Assembly: GCA_026745465.1 (NCBI GenBank)
Contig: JACYXH010000802.1
Span: 5,051,758-5,115,757 of the forward strand
DNA: 64,000 nucleotides
Source: Lota lota
Lineage: Eukaryota > Chordata > Actinopteri > Gadiformes > Lotidae
Direction of reading: 5' to 3'
The position numbers were made by a program, and so were the translations under genes. Positions within the stretch are counted from its first letter, which is position 1. The number at the start of each line of letters is the position of its first letter. Positions 37,641 through 50,973 of the stretch are shown one piece after another. A model generated the notes under the pieces. The model had not been told where the DNA came from, did no database searches, and was given only the letters and a program-made list of their open reading frames with translations.

Positions 37641-37939
37641 CAGTGAACCCACTGTTTCAGCTGGGATTCAAACACTATGAGTTGTGCTTCGGTCTGGTGG
37701 GAACCAGATGTTCCGGTGTGTTATGGTCTGTCTGGTGTCTTGGAACTCATAGTGACTAAAGAGTTCAATGTGAGCTACCTATGCCCGTGTCATTCTTTCA
37801 CCCACGTCCTGAAACCCTGATTAATCCTAGTAAATATTATAGAATTATATTATCTTTATATACACACTGGGTCAGCACATTCCTTTTGCCCCCTTTGAGA
37901 TGGACTATCCAAGATATCATGTCCAATTATCTTTCAGTC

Positions 37940-38046
<107 letters not shown>

Positions 38047-38635
38047 TTGGGTGTCTGTCTGTGTGTGTTTGTATGTGTCTCCAAATGTGTATCTTTCATG
38101 AAATATCACTTTTAATTTGCAAAAATGGCTTCTGACAAGTGGGGGCATTGTAAATTCAAGGACAGAGGAAGAGGATGTCCATTTAGACCTGCCAGTGTTC
38201 GCATACTCAGAGAGTCTTGACAATTGCACTATAGACACCTTGGTATGCAGGGTCAGCCCTTGTTATACAGGTAAAGCTACATCCATAGTCTCCCAGTCTC
38301 ATCCAAGTCTCATCTCAATATAGACAAAGAACAGATCCTCTCACAGGCTCCTTCCTTACAACTCTTCTTTAACTATTCTTCAATTCTTCTACAACTTCTT
38401 TGCAACGATTTTGATATTTTTTTTTTAATTTACCAATAGGTTTTTGCCGTATCATTTCATTAACAAAACACATTTAAAGAATTAGGCTGAATGGTGAGAG
38501 TCCTCTCCAGAGTGGCAGGAAGTAAACATATATTTGGACTGTTCAACAATTCATGTCTAGATTTTGCATCCAAACTGGGATTTAGAGGGCTGGTGAGGAC
38601 AGAATGGGACAAAATGGAATGACTGTATCTAAATT

Positions 38636-38638
<3 letters not shown>

Positions 38639-38706
<68 letters not shown>
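38639..38706. repeat. GT microsatellite
   Basis: A pure GT repeat in intergenic DNA. Confidence 0.97.
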
Positions 38707-38708
<2 letters not shown>

Positions 38709-38889
38709 AAACCTTTTGCTGCCAACATTTGTCCTCAGGATACCCTTGTTCTGAGTGAGTTGGAGATGGACACAGATCAACAGACGGCAGAGCTCTGCCC
38801 ATGATGCCATGGTCACATGACCACACACACACACACACACCAATGGACACACCAATCAACAGACATATACTCACACACAGGTCAGGGGT

Positions 38890-39170
38890 TCCATTTGGTC
38901 ATTAATTAACCATTAGTTAACATTAGTTAATGCAGTAATAAGCGATTTAGCATTTGCATAGGGGTTGGATTAGGTGTATTGGTTTATTAATGAATGTATA
39001 AATGAATACCTTAGTTAACATGAACATCATTAGTAAACATGAACACCATTACAAAATGATTACATGAACGATGAGTTATTGTACACTAACAGTTAGTTAA
39101 TGCTTATTGCTGTATTAACTAATGTTAATGAATGGTTTACTAATGTACCCTTATGGTAAAGTGTCACTAG
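38890..39170. mobile_element. AT-rich MITE remnant (TTAGTTAATG / CTTATGGTAAAGTG type)
   Basis: Many TTAGTTAA and TTAACTAATG modules in both orientations end with TGTACCCTTATGGTAAAGTG, a terminal sequence frequent in fish non-autonomous elements. Confidence 0.5.
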
Positions 39171-39598
39171 AGAAGGTGACGTAATGCCCTTCCCTTCACC
39201 TTCTATAGGAGAGGAAGGTGGTTAAGACAATTATTTCACCTGGACCCTGGGTTTTACAGCATCGCCTGTGGTTCTGAATGCCCTTTGGGTAAAATTGCAG
39301 ACTCTTATACAGACACTCGTGGCTGTTGTTTCTACACGGCCTAATGAGGGTGGAAGGAGTTGTCCACAGGCCGCAACACGGAAAACACACCTGGGTCAGG
39401 TTCCATACGAAACTCAGAGCTCATGCCTTTGGCTCGTTGTAATACTTTTTAAAGAATGAGCGTATCTTGATGGTGTATGAAGCAAAACACATGGTTTAGA
39501 CCTGAAATAACGTTAGAAATGACTTGCCTTGCAGCAAATATTTTTCCATCAATGCGCACAAAAAACACCATAGATAATATGCACAACATACAAACACT

Positions 39599-39933
39599 TG
39601 TCATGACCAGAACTGGCAGGGCAGCAGGAACAAAAGGGATCCAAATGCAGACGAGTACTCTGAAAATGTAAGAAAAAGGCTTTTAATAAAGAATCTCAAA
39701 AATCTCAATTCAACGAACTGGCTGAAAAACACTAACAACTTGACAACCACACGGACAAAGGGACATGACAAACATAAAGAACCGACAAGGGAACAAAGGA
39801 AGTGAACTGGTATATAATGGGAAAGACTAATGGGGGAATGAGCCGCAGGCAGGAAGATTGGCAGGGAAGCTCAGGTGAGGGGAATGGTCTAACAACATCT
39901 TAATAACAAAAATAATTGAGTCAGACTATGACA
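39599..39933 (-). mobile_element. Probable solo LTR (335 bp)
   Basis: The ends are TGTCATGACC and CTATGACA. On the minus strand a TATATA lies near 39813, and a TTATTAAAAG poly(A)-like signal follows about 130 bases later, the order of U3-R-U5. Clear target-site duplication was not seen. Confidence 0.5.
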
Positions 39934-41250
39934 ATCTGTCTGTATTTGTGTGCTTCTACTGTGGTAAAATCAAAATTACATTAAAGATTTACTCTACATA
40001 GACATTGCTGTTGTTAAGATTATTATTACTATTATTAAAATATCGCTAAACTAAACTCATTCTAAAGCAACCTTTTCTTTAACTTCAACAATAATCAATG
40101 ACACCCACAGACAGACCACAACATCATTCAGGCATAACACAAGGATGTCAGCACAATAGAACAATACTATAACTTGTTGCATCACTGATGACCCAGTGTA
40201 CAGACATAACAACATACTCTGTGGCCCAGCTTCTAAACAAAAGATATTGATCTGTCAATGATTTCTGGCCAAGAAATATGAGTGAAATCATGAGTGAAAA
40301 TGTATGACAAGATTGTTTGGCTAAGATTAGTATCATATTGTTTTTTGTTGAAGCATCGTTCAGATGCAACTGCTGTGATGTTCATTGCTCTTGCTGCATA
40401 ATCGCAGGTGGTTTTCCTTTCCACGCTCTTTTTTAAGACTCAGTCTCAAAGGCCTCAACAGTGAATCAGTGATATTAATAGGGACCAGAACACTTTTCCA
40501 TTGAGGCCCCAGTCTTCTGATTAAATGAAACCACCGGAGAGTCGATGCCATCTTCTCCCCACCCCCCAACCTGCCAGTCCTTTTTGTCACAGCCATCAAT
40601 CCCAGCGCTAGCCAGCACTATAGTAGGTGATCCCAGCTATGCACTTGACCAGGGGCTTCACCCTCCCGTAACCCCCATCTGGCCGCAGAGACAGATCCTA
40701 GGGCTGGTATAGGGCATTGTTTGTCAAGTGTGTATCGATGGCCCTCGGCCAGAACTGCGCTCGACAAACCTGCTCAGACGTCGTACTTGTATTTTGTGTA
40801 TATGATGTTGGCCGTGTGATGTACATGCTGTGTGGTCACATTTCCTCTATGCAGGACTATACAGAATCACCGCAACGATGAAATACGAATGCGGTTCCAT
40901 GTCGACACCGGTCCAAAGGCTCCAAGGAGAGCTTTGAGAGGGAGAAGTGAGGAAGTACAATCTGGGGTGACCACCAACGATTCCCAGTTCCCGAAAAAAA
41001 AGCAATGGAGTGATAAAGTTGTGTGTGTGCACAGTACACCAGCTGGCCTGGGCACCACATTGTAACCGAGGCGGTGGTGTGATTTACTATACCGGCTGCC
41101 TTTCTCAGCAGTGCCCTACACTCAGCAGCGCACGTCAATCGGGGAGTCAAGTGGCCCTGCCTCTCTGCTAATCGGCTGGAGCACTCACTGGGCTCTCTGA
41201 TTGATTTATATTTGGCTCTGAGCGGGCACAGGTCACACCTCGCACCTCCC

Positions 41251-41380
<130 letters not shown>

Positions 41381-41557
41381 CCCTCTCCGCTGGTGGTTGT
41401 TTGTGAGGGTGTAAACGACGTGGACGATTTGAATCTGGTTTGGTTTGTTGGGCACAGTTACAGGTGATTGGGTGCTCATACGTGGCGTGTAGAGAGGAAA
41501 GGGGAGGCAGAAGAGGTCAGTCGTCAGCCGCCATGTTGGCGGTTTCTAACATAATCG

Positions 41558-41588
41558 AACAATGTACATCAGGTGGTTGTACATTGTT
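41558..41588. repeat. 11-bp hairpin
   Basis: AACAATGTACA pairs exactly with TGTACATTGTT around a 9-base loop. Confidence 0.75.
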
Positions 41589-42820
41589 GTATACATCAGT
41601 AAACACAATACAATTCTACATTTTGTCGCCAATATAGAGTTGATAGAATCATTGTTCTGAGCATAACAAATATAACTCTAGATTAGCCTGTCTTTTCAAT
41701 TGCCTTTTTAGTTTGTTCTTTTGCAGTGAGCCTTTATTCATTTTTGATAGTGGAAATAAATAAAATATGGATTGAACCAATCTAACGATGTGCTAAAGTT
41801 AAAGAATGAATGGAATCTGTAACTGATTAAAAGTGACTTCTGGGGTCTTTTTAGGAAATGACTATTGTTAGACTGGGGCCATTGCTAGGAAGGGACCATT
41901 TGAAGGATGGGACTATTTCGGTCCAGGTTATGGTAATACATCTTCATCAACTTTATATATGAAGACCTATTACCCTGGGTGGAGTCTTCGCTTAGCTTCA
42001 TTCAATATGCATATGTCTCTATTAAAATCCATTATAATGTAGCACATTTTTCTCTGACTGACTTTTTCTCGTATGCAAACAAATGTTGTTATATTATGCA
42101 TATTATGAAAACTGCTGCAGAGGATTTGCAGCACAGAAGGGGATTGGGGTATTTTGTAATCAGATTGTGTAATTCAAGGATTAGTACAAGCAATTATATT
42201 GAAAACTAAGATGATGAGATGACTAAAACAAGATATTTCATATTACGCGTTGCAGCACAGGGAAAAATATAGTCCATGAAAGATAAAAAAGACTGCTGCT
42301 TAATGCCACACCAAAAGCCACCTCCTCATTCCTATGTAGGTGAAGAGGATATTACTCTAATGACCCTTAAGGACTAATTACTATAGAACCCAATTCATCA
42401 GACAGGTGGTTAAACTCATAACTTATTCCTGGACAAATTCATCACGGACATCACCTTGTTTTATTTTTAGTCCTATGCCTGAATCCCACTAATGCAACGG
42501 CGACTGGGGGAACTGCGCGCATGTGCGTGTGTGTGTGCGAGGTTGTGTGTGTGTCTCACATCTGCCTGGCAGCCTGACAGTAAAAAAACTTTAAGTTATG
42601 CCTCCAAGATAAAATATTAACACGCAAAGTCCTGACAAAAAAGCTGATGATATCTTATCCATTAATGATGTTTATAAAAGTGCCGGGGAGATGAAAAGCC
42701 ATAATGTTCTTGGATGTTGCTGACTGGGAGAGTGGAAATATGTGGCTGTCAAATGACATGGAGATGGAAAGAATGGCTGTACTGTTTTTTTCTCTATGTC
42801 TTCACTTCGCTCACAGGGTC

Positions 42821-42849
42821 TGGAGGCCGCAGTGTGACTGCGGCCTCCA
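42821..42849. repeat. GC-rich 13-bp hairpin with a 3-base loop
   Basis: TGGAGGCCGCAGT pairs exactly with ACTGCGGCCTCCA around GTG. It lies inside a short open frame (42714-42977) that I could not assign. Confidence 0.85.
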
Positions 42850-44340
42850 CATTGACGCAATGTTCACATGTTCCACTTTCATCCAAACAGACAAGGGTGG
42901 ATAGACTAGACAATCGGCTTATTGGGCTTGTTGGCGAGATGGAAAACTTGCCAAAAGCCGTCATGAAGTCTGTCTGAACACACACCCATTATGTGTGTGT
43001 GTGTGTGTGTGCTTAAGTTCCACGGCATTGGTGTTAAGTCTCAGACCTTCATCAACCCCTGAAGGACGGCCCGGTGTTGAGCGGGGCCGCTGTGTTTGTG
43101 TTGGTCCTCACTCAGGGACGTGGTGTTTGCTCCACGCATCGGCGGTGAGGGTTAGGGGTTGATAGATGCTCGTGGCAGCTTATTATTCAGTCACTCCTTC
43201 TGAGTGCTGTCAATAAGCTCTCACCATCATCCCATAACCACACCGTTGCCATGGTCAAAAGCCACGCCGGGTGATGGACGGCACCTGTCACTTCTCTGAA
43301 TAAATAAGAGTCTGGACATCCCTGGTGATTTATGAGAAGGTCAGCAACTCCGAGATACATTATTAAGTGCAAGGAGCCTGAGAGGGGGGATTATTTATTT
43401 TTTTATCCCTTTCCACTGCATCATCAACTGTCCACACGTGCAAATGGAACATACCGTGTTGGCAGTCACTGAAGGAAGCGTGCAGACACATACATAGACA
43501 AAGCCATTATGAAGACGGCCATAATTCTTCTTCCACTGTATCCACTCGAGCAATATGAAGAACAGATCCTGGCATAGTGCTTTAGGACATATACTGTTAT
43601 ATAATTTCTTTCATTAAAAAATATGATTGGCCTGTTATTCTCCTACATCACCAAAAGCTTGATGATATTAGAAGAGGTGTGATCCAAAACAAAAGTTGGC
43701 TAACAGTTCTTTAGCCCAGGCCTAAAACAGACACAGGGAGACATCCTTTAACAAGGAGGGATAAATAATACATGCCATGGTCATAACACTGACATAAAAA
43801 TAAGGTCATCACACATAATGCATATCTCCAACCAGAAAAGACTGGTTACTTTCTTAGTTCCAGAACCAATGTGCACCAATGTTCCAGGAGTTTCCAATTC
43901 AAATGTGAGTTTTCCTGTTTTAGATTTAATTCTCAACCAGTTTATCAGTACATATTTACATCCATCATTTGCTCACTTCATACCAATCAACATATATACA
44001 GGGCAAAGCAAACTATAACACCCATAATTATAACGTGATCTCCAACCTAAACGACAGAATAGGTTGTTTGTCAGTATGACCCAAAACAACCCATATGCGC
44101 TGATCCAACGGCCCATCGTCAGGTCGAAGAAACCAACCAACATGTTTAGGTTGTTAGTTAATGCAACATTTTCTATCATTTCTATGGTGGTTGATATGGA
44201 TGCTGCTCCCGATGAAGCCACACAGCTTGCAAGTTGTTTGAATCATTGTCTTTGCATTGTGTAGTTATCTGAGATGTTGTGTTCAGTGCAATTGCGTGAG
44301 ACTTGGCAGCTCTGCAGATAAACCTTGTTCTACATTATGT

Positions 44341-45478
44341 CAGGGTTGCCAACTTTCACGCTTCTGGCGTGTGACACACGTTTTCACCTTCAGCCTCACG
44401 CTCTCACGCTGCCCAAACAATTGTCACGCCAAAACACTGCGACAGCAACAGAGATAAACAGGCAAATGTATTATGGTCAAATTTTAAACCAAGCAAATGA
44501 CTTTGAAGATAGCTGAGTATTCGAAAACTGGGTGTTTCATATGGTGTTTCCATGGAGCTGTCTCTGAAATTACTCCCTGATTGGTGCGCCATGCTTATCT
44601 CCATGTTGATTGGACAGCTGGCCATGTTCACAGCCGGGAGCCAAGAAGGCGTTCAAGCAAGATTTTGATATTGGAAGCAACACGTCTTTGACTTTCATTA
44701 GTGAACGAACCTGTATGTCTTTATTGGGTTAGTGTATGTCTAATATTGTGAAATTGTGACTATTTGCCTGGGTGGAAGAACTTCAGCTGCCGGTTGATCA
44801 CAATAGGGGATTGGTACTATACTAATGGTAATCTTCTATTCTCATCGCTCGAAAACTGCAGCCAGTCTGATCGCTCGAAAAAACGCAGCCAGTCCGATTG
44901 CCCGAAAAACCCCAGCCAGTACGATTGCTTGAAAATGGCAACTAGTCCTATCGCTCGAAAACCCCAGCCAGTCCAATCACTCGAAAACCCTGAAAAGGTC
45001 TACGTGGCCGGGGGCCCCAGCGGCCTGCCCGTCAGCGCCGGGCCCCTGGACACTTGTGGGACTGTGTGCGGGGTGCTGGGGCCGTTGGGGACGACTGGCC
45101 CCTTGGGTGGGGGCTGTGTGGCGATCACGCCCATGGTCGCCGTGCTCCGTGCCGCAAGGGACCCTGGGAGGGTCGGCGGAAGCGGCATCGCCACCGAGGC
45201 ATGGTCGGGGGGCACGACATGTGTGTTTTGTTGTCTGTGTGTTGTGTTGAATAAAAGGAAGCTCTCGTAGTCATGCGGTGTATGGGGCACGGGAGCTGTT
45301 ACTAAACCAATACCCTGGGCTCTCGTCTGGTCCTTCCCTTCCCTTCGCCACAATGTATTATTGCAAAAGTTTGCGTGATAGAGAAATAGAGCGTAATTTG
45401 ATTGAGATACAGGAGGTGTGGCATGAGAGGGTAATTTGCGTGACTCTCACGCTCAATGCATGATAGTTGGCGGCTCTG
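44341..45478. mobile_element. TIR-bounded DNA element (1.14 kb) with internal tandem repeats
   Basis: The left end CAGGGTTGCCAACTTTCACG matches the reverse complement of the right end (cagagccgccaactatcatg), and the match continues for about 40 bases with mismatches. Flanks acattatgt and acatttgt could be a worn target duplication. The interior carries 26-27 bp tandem repeats (44846-44990) and a GC-rich stretch (45000-45220) followed by an AATAAA near 45250. A 168-codon frame spans both on the plus strand, but I do not recognise its product. Confidence 0.5.
44846..44990. repeat. Tandem array of 26-27 bp, about 5.5 units
   Basis: The unit is like CGCTCGAAAACCCCAGCCAG followed by tccgat. Units differ at a few positions. 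Confidence 0.8.
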
Positions 45479-46960
45479 GACATTTGTTCTTCTTTGGGAC
45501 GGATTAGGACGTGTTTTTGTGTGACACAACGGAGGTTTATATTCGCTTTGACACAATGGCTGGAGTTACCACACTCTCGACCCTCACCCATGTGTTCAGT
45601 GGATCCTGTAGTGGAACGGCATTCACTCAAGTCAGGCTGGGACCCCAGCTCAGAGGCCCCATAAATCCGATCAGCCCTCAAGAAATGTCATCCAGGTCAT
45701 TGCCTAATCCCAAACAAAATGATTACTGTTTTGTACAAACAATGTCGATAAGCTTGTATGAAGTGAGTTGTGTAAGCCGTGGTTTCATGAGTACATCATG
45801 AGGCCCTTGGAGAGCCATGGAATGCATGGTTGCCACTTTGCCGTTTCAGTCTCCGTTCTGTTGCATCTTCAAGATCAAATCTCTCCACCTTTCCGTTCTG
45901 AATTGTGATTTTTAACATTTTATATATAGGCCTACATCAGCCTACATGGACTTCAGCCATGACAGTTTCCTTTCTTCCTATTCCAAGGACAAGTCGTTGT
46001 ACTTTCCCCTCACTGCATCAATGTTCAGCTCAGACTTTACACAGTGTTGGTGTTGCAAAATTGAGTTTAACAACCTCTGGAGATATTCTCTATTTTCTCT
46101 CTGTCTCTCTTCTGTTTCTCTGTGTGCGTGTGTGGGATGGCCGCACAAAGTAACAGGTCCCTGGGAAATTTTTGTTGGGACCCAACCCTCAAGATTGAAA
46201 GACCACAATAAAGATACAGCTTAAGAGAAAGACTGAGCTTTCGATCACTGCGCTACATTCTCTATTTTAATAGGCTTGTTGAAGGGGAAGAAATAACTGT
46301 CTTGTTTCACCACATAAGCGTCACTTCTATGTTTGATTCCTGCTTTTGTTTTGTCTATGTCTAGTGATCTTTGTGTGTTTCGGCATCTCGTTTGTTCACG
46401 TAATCGTGTGGCTACAGGTAGGTTTTCTACACACACACTTCTACAACCCCAGCATCTTTAGAATCCTGTAATACACACAGCTGTATGGTTGACTGTATGC
46501 AAACACATCGCTAGCTTATCCACTCTGTAAATGCTCATTAGCTACAAGGAGGCTAGTGCTGCTAGTTGTACTTGTTATGAAGTTTATATGATCTCTAGAT
46601 TCAGCTCTAGTTAATCCTTCCTATAATTTTGAAGGCTGGCCCATGAAGTGTGAATTAACGTGTTATGTTGTTGGCATGGCTTGCTGAATGACATTAACAT
46701 TTTAGCCCCCATTTAAGGATGCAGAGAACAAAAGTATAAGTTATAATAAGGAAAATATATACTTAGGTTATTTATTACGTATACATATTAGGTAGAATTT
46801 GTTTCTATTAGAAATACAGGACATCAAAGTAGTCCATATAAAGACAATTGTTCCACTCTCCAAGTGTTATGAAGACTCAAACTTAATTTACATTTGAAAC
46901 AATGTTGTGGGAAACAAAACAAACACACACATGCATGTGGTTCTTTGTTTGTTCTTTGTT

Positions 46961-46973
46961 GTTGTTGTTGTTG

Positions 46974-47018
<45 letters not shown>
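46961..47018. repeat. GTT then GT microsatellite
   Basis: A trinucleotide block is joined to a dinucleotide block. Confidence 0.95.
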
Positions 47019-47019
<1 letters not shown>

Positions 47020-47984
47020 TGTGTAATAGGGCCTGTCAATTGATTAGTGTAGCAGTCCAAAACCTAATCAGGTGCTGAAATACAAAATGCAATAATGTTA
47101 AGTGGCCTCACAAACTCAGTGCAACAGAAACGATATTAAGTAATAACAGTGTTGTAACCAGACAACACAAATATCGTGACATAAATGTACAGACTATGAA
47201 ACCTCCCTTAATCTTTGTGTGACGCGTGTGTGAGCGACGCCCTAAACATGGCTGAACATATATCATGTGAGTTAGGTGGCCAGGTATTGATCGGGAGACT
47301 GTCTGGGAGGGGATGAACACCGTGTGCAAACGGAGATGGACAACCCTGCTTCAGATCTATATATTGGTCCCAGTTTTCGATCAATGGACACCCCTCATGT
47401 TAATATATATATTTTGGGTACACATGTTCCCAGGGTCCTGTGTTCCCCAGTTGTACATGTGTGCTTTCCCAAGGTCCTGTTCACCAGAGTTCTATGTACC
47501 GCAGAGTCCTATGTTCCCAGTGGACTGTAGCCTTTGACTCAAATGTGTTAGCATGGGAATCGACAGTAATTGGGACCAAATTATGCACAACATAATTACC
47601 GATATGCACTTATATCAGAAAATAAGAATGGGTGTTTATATGATAGGGATACAGCTTACCCACAGAGAAAATGGTTTCTGAATAGTACGGCATGCAGCAA
47701 TATAACATTCTGGGTAGTTTTACCGGGCAAACCCAACCCAAAGAAGAGTTTGAGTCAAGTTTGAGTAACATTTTATGCTCAAAACTACCCAGACTCTTTA
47801 ATATTCTATTCCGATTATGAGATTTTCAATATCAAATAAATGATAAACATTGGTTTTGTGATGTTTATATAGCTGTTTTGAAGCCATTTCAAAACTTGAA
47901 ATGGATAAAATGTGACCCAAACACAATTGTGTGTTACCAGAATATTAAACTGGTTAATTGAGCAACACATTAACTCAACAGACA

Positions 47985-47986
<2 letters not shown>

Positions 47987-48018
<32 letters not shown>
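47987..48018. repeat. C-tract (~31 bases)
   Basis: It directly precedes the 56-58 bp minisatellite. Confidence 0.95.
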
Positions 48019-48019
<1 letters not shown>

Positions 48020-48175
48020 AGGTGTATATATTGTGAAGGCTACAGATTAGCTCAATGGAAAACCTTCCCCTGATGTTTTTATATATTGTGAAGGCTGTGC
48101 ATTAGCTCAATGGACACCCCTCCCCTGATGTTAATATATATTGTGAGGGCTACACATTAGCTAAATTGACACGGC
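48019..48175. repeat. Minisatellite, about 2.7 units of 56-58 bp
   Basis: The unit contains ATATATTGTGAAGGCT, ATTAGCTCAATGGA and CCCCTGATGTT. A 31-base C-tract sits just before it. A related half unit occurs at about 47378-47412. Confidence 0.8.
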
Positions 48176-48589
48176 TAGGTTTGTATCCAACTCTCCAACT
48201 CCAAAAGGAAATCACAGAGCACAATTGTTGTTTAAAAAATATATCTATACATGTATATACTTTAATACTGACATGTTCATCATTACCAGCGTGCATTTAG
48301 GAACTGTAAATAAATCTCATGATAAGAAATACTCTTTACACAAAGAAAAAACAAAACAAAACATACAAAAAACGTACAGCAGAACAAGTCTCAACATGCC
48401 TTTGTAAGTACAGCACAACAAGCAGTTTTCAGAGGAAGTTGATATGCAGGGCAAGGAATGGGAGAATTATGGGAACTCTACCTATCTGTCCATATTGGAT
48501 TTTCTGCCTCCACTTATTAGCATGCAGTGCAATCTGTAATCTTTCTACACTCCTGACCCTTACCACACTCTCCCCCTCACTTAAGCCTC

Positions 48590-48592
<3 letters not shown>

Positions 48593-48671
<79 letters not shown>
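48593..48671. repeat. GT microsatellite
   Basis: A pure GT repeat. Confidence 0.97.
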
Positions 48672-48673
<2 letters not shown>

Positions 48674-49829
48674 TAAGTGCACTGTGCCATTGAGTTTTGG
48701 TTAATGGATACTTTTATAGACGGTAACACTGTGTATGTAATGGTTATTTGGGACCCCAAAGTGCTATTTGGTTACTTTTTGCATGTCCTATACTGCGACT
48801 GGATGGGCAAAAAGCTGTAACTTCAACTTTTGACCAATGTCTGGTGTTTTCCTGTCTAAATTAATATGGGGAGAGTACAATAATGTATTTACTCGCAGGT
48901 TGGCTGACCGTTCTATTTCTAGTTGATGAATATGATTCATATTTATGTCTCCATCATAGCTGAATTTTGTATTGTCTAACACTTTTATAACGGGCAAACA
49001 TTTTCTCTCTAAATGAACCAAAAAGAGAATCATTCACTCAACCAATCAATCAATATACATTTCTTTAAACCTGGGTTCCCAAATGGTAGCAAATGGAATT
49101 GAAGTGAGGATCCACAAAAAAGGAAAATAAGACAACACATGCTACACAGACATATTTCAGCACGGCAAGAACACAGAAATCCATGACTAACTTGACTAAC
49201 TCTATGCACGAGACCAGCCTGATCAGACATCTCCCCATTACATACGTATTTGCGAAAGTTACACGTCAAAGTTTCCCTCGATTCGCACACAGTTGGTCTT
49301 GGTATAATGCAGAAACAACAATGTTACATATTCAAAACATTTTCCAATCATCGCGTATAGAGGATTTGACAAGGAGTCTTGGGTGCACAGACATCCAGGG
49401 AGCACATAGAGCACACAGTCAAGGAAAGCAAATTTCCAGAACTCATCACCTCATTCCAGATTCACAAAGTGACCTACTTCCTCCATGGTGCTATGCTGAG
49501 ATTTATAACCAAACTCTGGCGAGGCAGGGGTTACTGAAAGAGCATAGCAAAACAATGCTTTCCTCTGCCACTGCCATCGTGAAGGCCTGGGGATGGGGAG
49601 GATTTTTCAAAGGAGATGGTGCGGTGAGATAAAAGTGTGGTTGCAGACATTTGAAGAACACTAGATAGCTGCAGAGTGATGTGCAGGGAGAGTTGGGTGA
49701 GGTGATGGGCAAGAACGCCCATACCCTTACAACAAGGAACTGTACTCTGTCTCCCTCTCTCTTCCTCATTCTGGCACGCACATATTTACAGTGGGTGTTT
49801 CTGTATGCTATTGTTCCCCAACAATCCTT

Positions 49830-50107
49830 TCTTATGTAGTGTGTGTGGTTGATGGTTGGTTAAAGCAGCCTCACTGGCCTGAGTTAGACTGATTAGGATC
49901 TGGGACTGGGTGAGACTGCACACCTGTGGTGCATAGAATAATCAAGGCATACAGTATAGACCAACCATCACGTCACACACTCAATTAAGAACTCTGACAT
50001 GTCACCATGTAATACCTGCTCTGCCTGTAACCTTTTTTCCAACTCGCTAATAAACTGGGGATTTTCAACATCTGCCTGTGTCCTTTACGTTGGAGGAACC
50101 CAGCACA
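49830..50107 (+). mobile_element. Possible LTR 3' portion
   Basis: CTAATAAACTGG followed by a short GC-balanced stretch ending GGAGGAACCCAGCACA resembles the R-U5 end of fish LTR elements. The left boundary could not be placed. Confidence 0.3.
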
Positions 50108-50736
50108 GCCACTTCAGGATTAAATGCCACAGTCCCAATTGATAATGATTGGTACTCACATCTGATCTGGAATGACGCAAACACAGAACCTAGAAGAGGC
50201 CTAGTTATCCCTGGAGTTTTAATGATACATCATTAAATCCTTCCATTTAAAGCCACTGCCCCTACACCCCCCACGTCCTCCATACCCACACATCAAGTAA
50301 CACAAGCCATCAACAGTGTCGGCATGCTGAAGCAAAGCTTATCTATGGTTCATTTGTGTGTGTGTGCGTAAACTCAATCCTAAACACGCACCCAAGCCGT
50401 CAAGAGTCTGTGATGGGTTTGGATGGTGGGCAGGGTGAGCTGAATGTGTTTGCTTGGTCGATTTTGCTTTCCCCCACCTTATTCACTGACTTAAATCAAC
50501 CACTCGCCACTCGTTACCATTGCGCGACTCTCTGCTAACGATGACAGGTTAAGGCTACAGGTACGACTAGGCAGACTAGGCTAACAGTGTAGTGTACTAC
50601 TAGTTGCGGCTATCTTGGGGGGGGGGGGGGGGTTCAGAGGGAACATCGGCAAGGCAGAAGCAACAATGGGGTTAACAATGGGGGGGTGCACACACACATA
50701 AGACACACAGACGCACGTGCGCCTGCGGGGATGACG

Positions 50737-50973
50737 TTACATGGGGCACACTTTGTTCTCCGGGATGGGCAGCTGGGCGAAGGAGCTACAGGGGCTGGGT
50801 AGGTCTTCGCCCGAGAACGTGGCCCGCCCCCCCGCGGGGATTTGGGTAGCAATGGCCGACATCTCGCCGGTCTGGCTCTCGCCGGTGAAGCCGGGCCGCT
50901 CTGAGGTCTGGTTGATGTTGTTTTCCGGGATGGTACCCTTGCCGGTAAACAGCTGGATGAGGCATTCCCTGAA
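50737..50973 (-). CDS. valop: valop exon 5: C-terminal tail and stop
   Basis: The acceptor is ctctcaatccag, and 78 codons end with TAA at 50737-50739. It begins FRECLIQLFTGKG, helix 8 with a Cys that could be palmitoylated, then a Ser/Thr-rich tail of the kind phosphorylated in opsins. It ends QLPIPENKVCPM. It is open, GC-rich and separated from exon 4 by 4.65 kb. A possible ATTAAA poly(A) signal on this strand lies at 50218-50223. Confidence 0.9.
   Translation of the reverse strand, partial: FRECLIQLFTGKGTIPENNINQTSERPGFTGESQTGEMSAIATQIPAGGRATFSGEDLPSPCSSFAQLPIPENKVCPM

Larger units (their letters stand above)
45479..50736. other. Intergenic, right part, up to the valop stop
   Basis: No gene recognised. 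It holds a degenerate short tandem stretch with repeated TCCTATGTTCCCAG-like units (47425-47525), the minisatellite and microsatellites. The lower part (from about 50218) is probably valop 3' UTR. Confidence 0.5.

Noticed and set aside
45000..45353. Pro/Thr-rich 117-codon minus-strand frame
   Set aside because: It is antisense to a GC-rich stretch inside the TIR element. Its composition reflects base content, not a known protein.
45946..46224. Frame starting MDFSHDSFLSSYSKDKSLYF as a first exon
   Set aside because: It looks protein-like at first but soon becomes CT-repeat sequence, and there is no matching donor or second exon.
49183..49632. 149-codon open frame on the plus strand
   Set aside because: Composition is not protein-like, with no family pattern and no splice sites that fit. 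It is probably chance.
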